From Halolamina salifodinae (GTDB lineage Archaea > Halobacteriota > Halobacteria > Halobacteriales > Haloferacaceae), in contig NZ_JAGGLC010000005.1 of assembly GCF_017874235.1 (NCBI RefSeq), forward strand, positions 62,001 through 126,000: a stretch of DNA of 64,000 nt. The letters are read 5' to 3'. Under the pieces are notes generated by a model. That model made no database searches. It saw only the letters and a list, made by a program, of their open reading frames with translations, and was not told where the DNA came from. A program made the translations under genes and the position numbers. The first letter of the stretch is position 1, and each line of letters opens with the position of its first letter. This document shows, piece by piece, positions 60,546-64,000 of the stretch.

Positions 60546-61061
60546 TCACTCCTCGCTGACGAACCCCGAGAGCGCCTCGTCGTCGGCGGCGACTTTCGGG
60601 CAGTTCCGCACCCGGAACTGGTCGCTGTCGAGCATCTCCACGATCTCGGTGCCCGCATTGGTGCAGGTGGCGTCCGGCGGCGCGGCGAAGAACTCACAGC
60701 GCTGGCAGTACTCCCGCTTGTTGATCACGTGCTCGTCGGGCGCCGGGGCCCGCTCGGTGTCGACGGCTGGCTCCTCCTCCAGCAGGTCCTCGGGGGGCTG
60801 TTCGCCCTCGACGACGGCGTCCCAGACCTCCTCGGTGTCGACGTCTGCCACGTCGACCTCCTCGAACAGCTCCCCTCCCTCGGCGCTGGCCTCGGTGTCG
60901 ATTTCGGCGAACGGGCTCGCCTCCCCCGCCTCCCGCCGGGCCTCGACACGCTCGCGGAGCCCCGAGAGCGGGGTCTCCTCCTCGGCTTCGTCCGCCGGCG
61001 CCGTTGCTTCGTGGTCCGACTCCCGATCCTCGTCGCGCTCCGCGTCGGCGTCCTCAGTCAT
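60546..61061 (-). CDS. acidic protein with a C-terminal Cys cluster
   Basis: 171 residues. The first 115 are Glu/Asp/Ala-rich and mostly disordered in style (AERDEDRESDHEATAPADEA). The last 55 contain four cysteines, KREYCQRCEFFAAPPDATCT and RVRNCPKVA, which could bind a metal. Its start overlaps the stop region of the upstream coiled-coil protein gene by eight bases, and tfs follows 34 bases after its stop, so the three genes likely form an operon. Confidence 0.78.
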   Translation of the reverse strand: MTEDADAERDEDRESDHEATAPADEAEEETPLSGLRERVEARREAGEASPFAEIDTEASAEGGELFEEVDVADVDTEEVWDAVVEGEQPPEDLLEEEPAVDTERAPAPDEHVINKREYCQRCEFFAAPPDATCTNAGTEIVEMLDSDQFRVRNCPKVAADDEALSGFVSEE

Positions 61062-61854
61062 CGTCGACGAACACCTCCTCGGCCGTCTCGGGTTCGAACG
61101 ACTCGCCGGTCAGCGCCGGGCGGTCGCCGATCACCAGCGTCGCTGACCCCAGGAACCAGCTTCCGGGCTCGATCCCCTCGAACGGCTCCTCGCAGTGGGG
61201 GCAGCGCGGCGCCGACAGCAGGCCGATCTGGACTTGCTTCCCACAGCCCTCGCAGTCGGCGGCCGCGACGTTGCGGCTGTTGGCCTCGCGCTGAATCGCC
61301 TCGACGGCGTCCCGGCGGGCGTCCGCCGCCTCGAGTTCGGCGACGCGGCGGCGCAGGCCGACGACGGCGCTGGCTAGTGTGTCGAGTTTCTCGTCGGTCC
61401 CGTCAGCGCGGTCCGCCAGCGTGGTCAGCACCGCCTCGTAGTTGTCGAACCCACTCTCGACCCGGCGGTCCAGGTGGGCGAGCGCGCGCCGGAGCGATTC
61501 GACGTCCTCGGCGCTCTCAGCCTCGAGTTCGTCGATGCGCTCGGCGAGTTCGGGGTGGTCGTGGTTCGCGTCGGCTTTCGCCTTCGCGACCTGCATCACC
61601 TGGACGATCCGGTCGCGCACGTCCTCGATCCGGTCGTCGGTGTCGGCGTCCAGTTCCTCGACGCGGTCGGCGAGATCCCCGACCTGCTGATCCAGGGGCG
61701 CCACGTCGGCCGCGTCCTCGGCCTCCGAGAGCAGTCGATACGTCGCAACCGCACGGACGAGCACCTCCTGTCGGTCCCGGCCGCTCTCGGCGGCCTGTTC
61801 GTCGAGCCACCCCTCGAGGTCGGCCGGGAGCGACTGAGGCTGCTCTTCTGCCAT
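61054..61854 (-). CDS. coiled-coil zinc-ribbon protein
   Basis: 266 residues. An RHH-like N-terminal segment (PADLEGWLDEQAAESGRDRQ with EVLVRAVATYRLL), a long coiled coil (residues 60-195), and a zinc ribbon DCEGCGKQVQIGLL with APRCPHCEEPFEG near residues 205-235. No known family is recognised. It is the first gene of the operon with the Cys-cluster protein and tfs, which suggests a transcription- or translation-linked adaptor (inference). Confidence 0.8.
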   Translation of the reverse strand: MAEEQPQSLPADLEGWLDEQAAESGRDRQEVLVRAVATYRLLSEAEDAADVAPLDQQVGDLADRVEELDADTDDRIEDVRDRIVQVMQVAKAKADANHDHPELAERIDELEAESAEDVESLRRALAHLDRRVESGFDNYEAVLTTLADRADGTDEKLDTLASAVVGLRRRVAELEAADARRDAVEAIQREANSRNVAAADCEGCGKQVQIGLLSAPRCPHCEEPFEGIEPGSWFLGSATLVIGDRPALTGESFEPETAEEVFVDDD

Positions 61855-61976
61855 TGCCGATGGCTACTGTTCGGCAACATAAGTAACTCCGCACTACGGT
61901 GGCCCCGTTCGCGTAAGAATGTAGAGTCGTTCACCGCGGATCGAACGCCGAGTGATAGGCATCCGCTACCAATACG

Positions 61977-61982
61977 TTTATC
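61977..61982 (+). promoter_or_regulatory. TATA box before 62007
   Basis: TTTATC is centred about 27 bases before the ATG at 62007. Confidence 0.6.
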
Positions 61983-62006
61983 AACTATCTCTCGGCAGAA
62001 TTGGAC

Positions 62007-62792
62007 ATGTCCCTGAACATCGGAGAGGCCCTCTCGACGGGAGCGGAAAAGCTGACGACGACGGCGGGGATCCAACTCGGCGTTGCCTACGTCGTCCTCC
62101 AACTGATTACGGCGCTGGGTACCAACTCGGCCATCTCGACCATCGACACGGGTACCGGTGCTGGTGGCATGGGCACCCCGGCGCTCTCGCTGCCGATCGG
62201 GATCGCGGGCGGCGCGGCACTCGTTGCGCTCGGGATCATTCTCAACATCGCGTTGACCATCGTCGCCTTCCGGACGCTGGCACACAGTTCGAGCGAACTC
62301 GGCAGCATCCCGAGCGGCGTCGCCGACGGCCTGCTGAAGCCCGGCGTGTTCCTCGTGATCGCCAGCATCGTGCAGGGGATCGCGATCTTCCTCGGCTTCA
62401 TCGCGCTGATCATCCCTGGGTTCTTCATCATGATCAGCCTGATCTTCACGCAGGTGTACATCGCCGTCGAGGACGAGGGACCCTTCGAGGCGCTCTCTTC
62501 CAGTTGGTCGCTCGCGAAGGGGGACCGCTTCCCGCTGTTCGGTCTCGGCGTGATCCTCTTCGTCGTCAGCCTGCTGGCGTCGATCCCGGCGGCCATCGTC
62601 TCGATCCTGAGCCCGCTCGCCGGATCGGTGCTGAACTACGTCGTCACGGGGTTCATCTCCATCTTCTCGTGGGGCGTGCTCGTCGCTGCCTACCAGCAGC
62701 TCAAGGGCGAGGCGGCGACGACGACGACCACGACCGAGGAGGAGGACGGCGTCGAGCACCTCGACGACGACTCGGGCTTCGACTACGCCTGA
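62007..62792 (+). CDS. multi-pass membrane protein (DUF7847-like / glycerophosphodiesterase membrane-domain-like)
   Basis: 261 residues. Five or six membrane segments between residues 20 and 235, with an amphipathic stretch EDEGPFEALSSSWSLAKGDR between the middle helices, a pattern typical of YciC/DUF7847-type and GDPD membrane-domain proteins. A Thr-rich linker (TTTTTTEEEDG) and acidic tail follow. A TTG six bases upstream is less likely than the ATG because of the promoter distance. Function unknown. Confidence 0.78.
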   Translation: MSLNIGEALSTGAEKLTTTAGIQLGVAYVVLQLITALGTNSAISTIDTGTGAGGMGTPALSLPIGIAGGAALVALGIILNIALTIVAFRTLAHSSSELGSIPSGVADGLLKPGVFLVIASIVQGIAIFLGFIALIIPGFFIMISLIFTQVYIAVEDEGPFEALSSSWSLAKGDRFPLFGLGVILFVVSLLASIPAAIVSILSPLAGSVLNYVVTGFISIFSWGVLVAAYQQLKGEAATTTTTTEEEDGVEHLDDDSGFDYA

Positions 62793-62833
62793 TCCGGCTC
62801 GGGTCGGGCGACGGCGCCGCTGTCAGATGGTAA

Positions 62834-62842
62834 CCCTTAACC
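62834..62842 (+). promoter_or_regulatory. TATA-like box of the tRNA gene
   Basis: CCCTTAACC centred about 30 bases before the first tRNA base. Confidence 0.5.
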
Positions 62843-62867
62843 TCGCTGGGGTCGTTTTCTCAAGTGC

Positions 62868-62940
62868 GGGCCGGTGGGGTAGCTTGGTATCCTTCGGCCT
62901 TCGGGTGGCCGTAACCGCGATTCGAATTCGCGCCGGCCCA
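62868..62940 (+). tRNA. tRNA-Pro (anticodon CGG)
   Basis: Acceptor stem GGGCCGG/CCGGCCC with discriminator A; anticodon stem CGGCC/GGCCG with loop TTCGGGT, so the anticodon is CGG (reads CCG, proline); T arm CGCGA-TTCGAAT-TCGCG. The D arm contains GGTAGCTTGGTATCC-like sequence. CCA is not encoded. Several fragments of this gene recur downstream (62920-63416). Confidence 0.95.
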
Positions 62941-63126
62941 TTTTCACCCCACTTCGCAACGACGAGCACTAGCGAGGAGTCCGTAGTGCGTGTGTCAATT
63001 ACGCCGCGCGAATTCGGGCACGGGAGACAAGCGAAGCGAGTCTCCCGGAGTTCGACATTCGCGCCGGCCCACTTCTCCCGCATTCTCACACTGTGAGCAA
63101 CGGCCTTCGGGTGGCCGTAACCGCGT
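62920..63126 (+). repeat. tRNA-Pro-derived direct repeat, copy 1
   Basis: Begins in the T arm of tRNA-Pro and runs through a 180-base spacer to a copy of the tRNA anticodon arm (CGGCCTTCGGGTGGCCGTAA at 63101-63120). It contains a second 3'-end copy (TTCGACATTCGCGCCGGCCC, 63051-63070). The whole is repeated 290 bases later with few changes. No gene is visible between 62941 and 63446 apart from these repeats and hairpins. Confidence 0.9.
63021..63047. other. hairpin with AGCGAAGCGA loop (1)
   Basis: CGGGAGAC pairs with GTCTCCCG (8-base perfect stem) around the loop AAGCGAAGCGA. The second repeat copy has the same hairpin at 63311-63337 with loop GAGCGAAGCGA. Confidence 0.75.
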
Positions 63127-63195
63127 CCCCGTGAGCGAAGCGAACGGGGAACGACGAGTCGCATGCCCGGGAAGCGACCGAAGGGAGCGACCCGG
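63127..63195. other. insert with two hairpins splitting a tRNA-Pro fragment
   Basis: CCCCGT-(GAGCGAAGCGA)-ACGGGG at 63127-63149, same loop as the neighbouring hairpins but a different stem, and CCGGG...CCCGG at 63167-63195 with AAGCGACCGAAGGGAGCGA between. The insert separates an anticodon-arm copy (ends 63126) from a T-arm/acceptor copy (starts 63210). Confidence 0.7.
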
Positions 63196-63209
63196 AACGT
63201 CTTGTCTGT

Positions 63210-63416
63210 ATTCGAATTCGCGCCGGCCCATTTTCACCCCACTTCGCAACGACGAGCACTAGCGATGAGTCCGTAGTGCGTGTGTCAATTACGCCGCGCG
63301 AATTCGGGCACGGGAGACGAGCGAAGCGAGTCTCCCGGAGTTCGACATTCGCGCCGGCCCACTTCTCCCGCATTCTTACACACCGAGCAACGGCTTTCGG
63401 GTGGCTGTGCCCGCAT
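63210..63416 (+). repeat. tRNA-Pro-derived direct repeat, copy 2
   Basis: Aligned to copy 1 with an offset of 290 bases; differences are few (for example GAGGAGT/GATGAGT and AGACAAGC/AGACGAGC) until about 63376, then more in the anticodon-arm copy (CGGCTTTCGGGTGGCTGTGC at 63391-63410). It again contains tRNA 3' ends at 63211-63230 and 63341-63361. Confidence 0.9.
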
Positions 63417-63446
63417 CTCGAGCGAACGGGGACTGGCTGTGGCCGC

Positions 63447-63846
63447 TCAGTACGTCATCACTTCCAGCCCCTCCACGTCCCGTAAGTCGGCGTCGTTCGA
63501 CACCACCGGTTCAGCGAGGACCAGCCCGTGAGCGGCGACTGCAGAATCGGCACCATCGAGGTTCTTCAGCCGGTCCGACGCCTCGTGTTTCCCCGGAGTG
63601 TTCCGGCACGGCGAGCCCCCTTCTCATCCAGTTCGATGATCGTCGACGCCTCGAACAACGACTCGTAGTTCCGGCGGATCCGTGTGGCGCGACCGGCCGT
63701 GAGCTTCCCGAGGCCGTAGAAGATCTCCCAGACGACCGTCGACGGGATTCGCGTCGGTGCCTCGCTGGCGTCGATTTCCGCCGCTAGCGTTCGGGCATCC
63801 GATCCTGTTAGGCCAGCGCCCCGAGATACTGCGTATCGAGAATCAC
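63447..63846 (-). pseudogene. vapC: decayed PIN-domain (VapC-type) toxin gene
   Basis: From a GTG at 63846 the frame reads MILDTQYLGALA then stops. The next frame continues SDARTLAAEIDASEAPTRIP, STVVWEIFYGLGKLTAG and IIELDEKGARRAGTLRG, and a third frame ends KHEASDRLKNLDGADSAVAA with VVSNDADLRDVEGLEVMTY. Together they make a full PIN domain of about 133 residues with the early Asp, DGADSAVAAH and NDADL acidic motifs. Two frameshifts, near 63814 and 63590, each look like the loss of one base, so the gene is inactive unless the sequence is wrong. It overlaps the antitoxin stop (GTGA). Confidence 0.8.
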
Positions 63847-64000
63847 GAAAGCTGCTCCTCGATCTCTTCGCGGGCCCGCTCGTCGGAGTTCTCGATCGCC
63901 TGCTCAAGGTTTTCGACGGTCGGGTGCTCGTCGGCCACGTCGGCCATGTCGTCCGCAAAGTCCACCAGCCCGTAGTCGCCCAGCAGCCGCTCGAGCGTCT
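63843..64000 (-). CDS. vapB: VapB-type antitoxin, start beyond the window
   Basis: The last 51 residues are present: LLGDYGLVDFADDMADVADE, then a helical EQAIENSDERAREEIEEQLS end. The acidic helical tail and the four-base overlap with a PIN-domain gene match the antitoxin of a VapBC pair. The N-terminal DNA-binding part lies past base 64000. It remains open, whereas the toxin is broken. Confidence 0.75.
   Translation of the reverse strand, partial: TLERLLGDYGLVDFADDMADVADEHPTVENLEQAIENSDERAREEIEEQLS

Noticed and set aside
62920-63416. CRISPR-like array
   Set aside because: Repeats are long (about 207 bases), only two copies, and derive from tRNA-Pro; there are no short regularly spaced repeats and no cas genes.

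Overview
The window is a piece of a haloarchaeal chromosome (class Halobacteria). Base composition is GC-rich throughout, proteins are strongly acidic, many genes have a TATA-like box about 25-28 bases before the start codon (leaderless transcripts), and several markers point the same way: a CetZ tubulin-like protein, RaSEA of archaeosine synthesis, F420 genes cofC, cofG and cofH, archaeal two-gene GMP synthase, PurS/PurQ, aEF-1beta, archaeal L11, transcription factor S, Tat-exported lipoproteins and a HVO_2753-type zinc protein. A quinol-type nitric oxide reductase suggests some denitrifying or NO-detoxifying capacity. I cannot name the genus.

Layout. 1-4.4 kb: UDP-GlcNAc synthesis genes (glmS, cut by the window edge, and two GlmU-like paralogues) around an UppP-type lipid phosphatase. 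4.5-8.3 kb: aEF-1beta, a zinc microprotein, qNor and a frameshifted Tat lipoprotein. 8.4-17.1 kb: membrane proteins, L11, a paired fluoride channel, an M42 peptidase, a PIN/AbrB toxin-antitoxin pair, a zincin protease with an internal minisatellite, a GIDE-like membrane protein and an AAC(3)-type acetyltransferase. 17.1-22.2 kb: HicAB, a Dna2-like nuclease-helicase and a TnpB-only IS200/IS605-type element. 22.2-32 kb: cetZ, cofC, a ribbon-helix-helix/PIN pair wedged before cofG, a 7TM histidine kinase, MscS, an aminotransferase with an Lrp regulator, and cofH. 32-37.1 kb: purC, a PQQ-repeat lipoprotein, an MFS transporter, purSQ. 37.4-42.3 kb: RaSEA, small membrane proteins, an aldo/keto reductase, a PHP hydrolase, a cupin and an Lrp regulator. 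42.4-51.3 kb: a NAD-binding protein plus APC-UspA transporter, a secreted acidic glycoprotein candidate, guaAb, pyrG and an MTA/SAH-deaminase-like gene. 51.3-62.8 kb: a dispersed repeat, an AT-richer DUF3800 gene, cyclophilin, a 43-residue microprotein, a Vms1-like peptidyl-tRNA hydrolase, dgcN-dgcA, PspA, a TFS/zinc-ribbon cluster and membrane proteins. 62.8-64 kb: tRNA-Pro(CGG) followed by an array of tRNA-derived fragments and hairpins, then a decayed VapBC pair.

Most of the window is core metabolism in short operons with 1- or 4-base overlaps. Accessory signal is concentrated in four toxin-antitoxin-like modules, the TnpB element, the DUF3800 gene and the tRNA-Pro fragment array. I found no CRISPR array or complete defence island. 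The strongest candidates for follow-up are the tRNA-Pro array with its loop-conserved, stem-variable hairpins, the TnpB with an atypical RuvC-II motif, and the Vms1-like gene with its microprotein.
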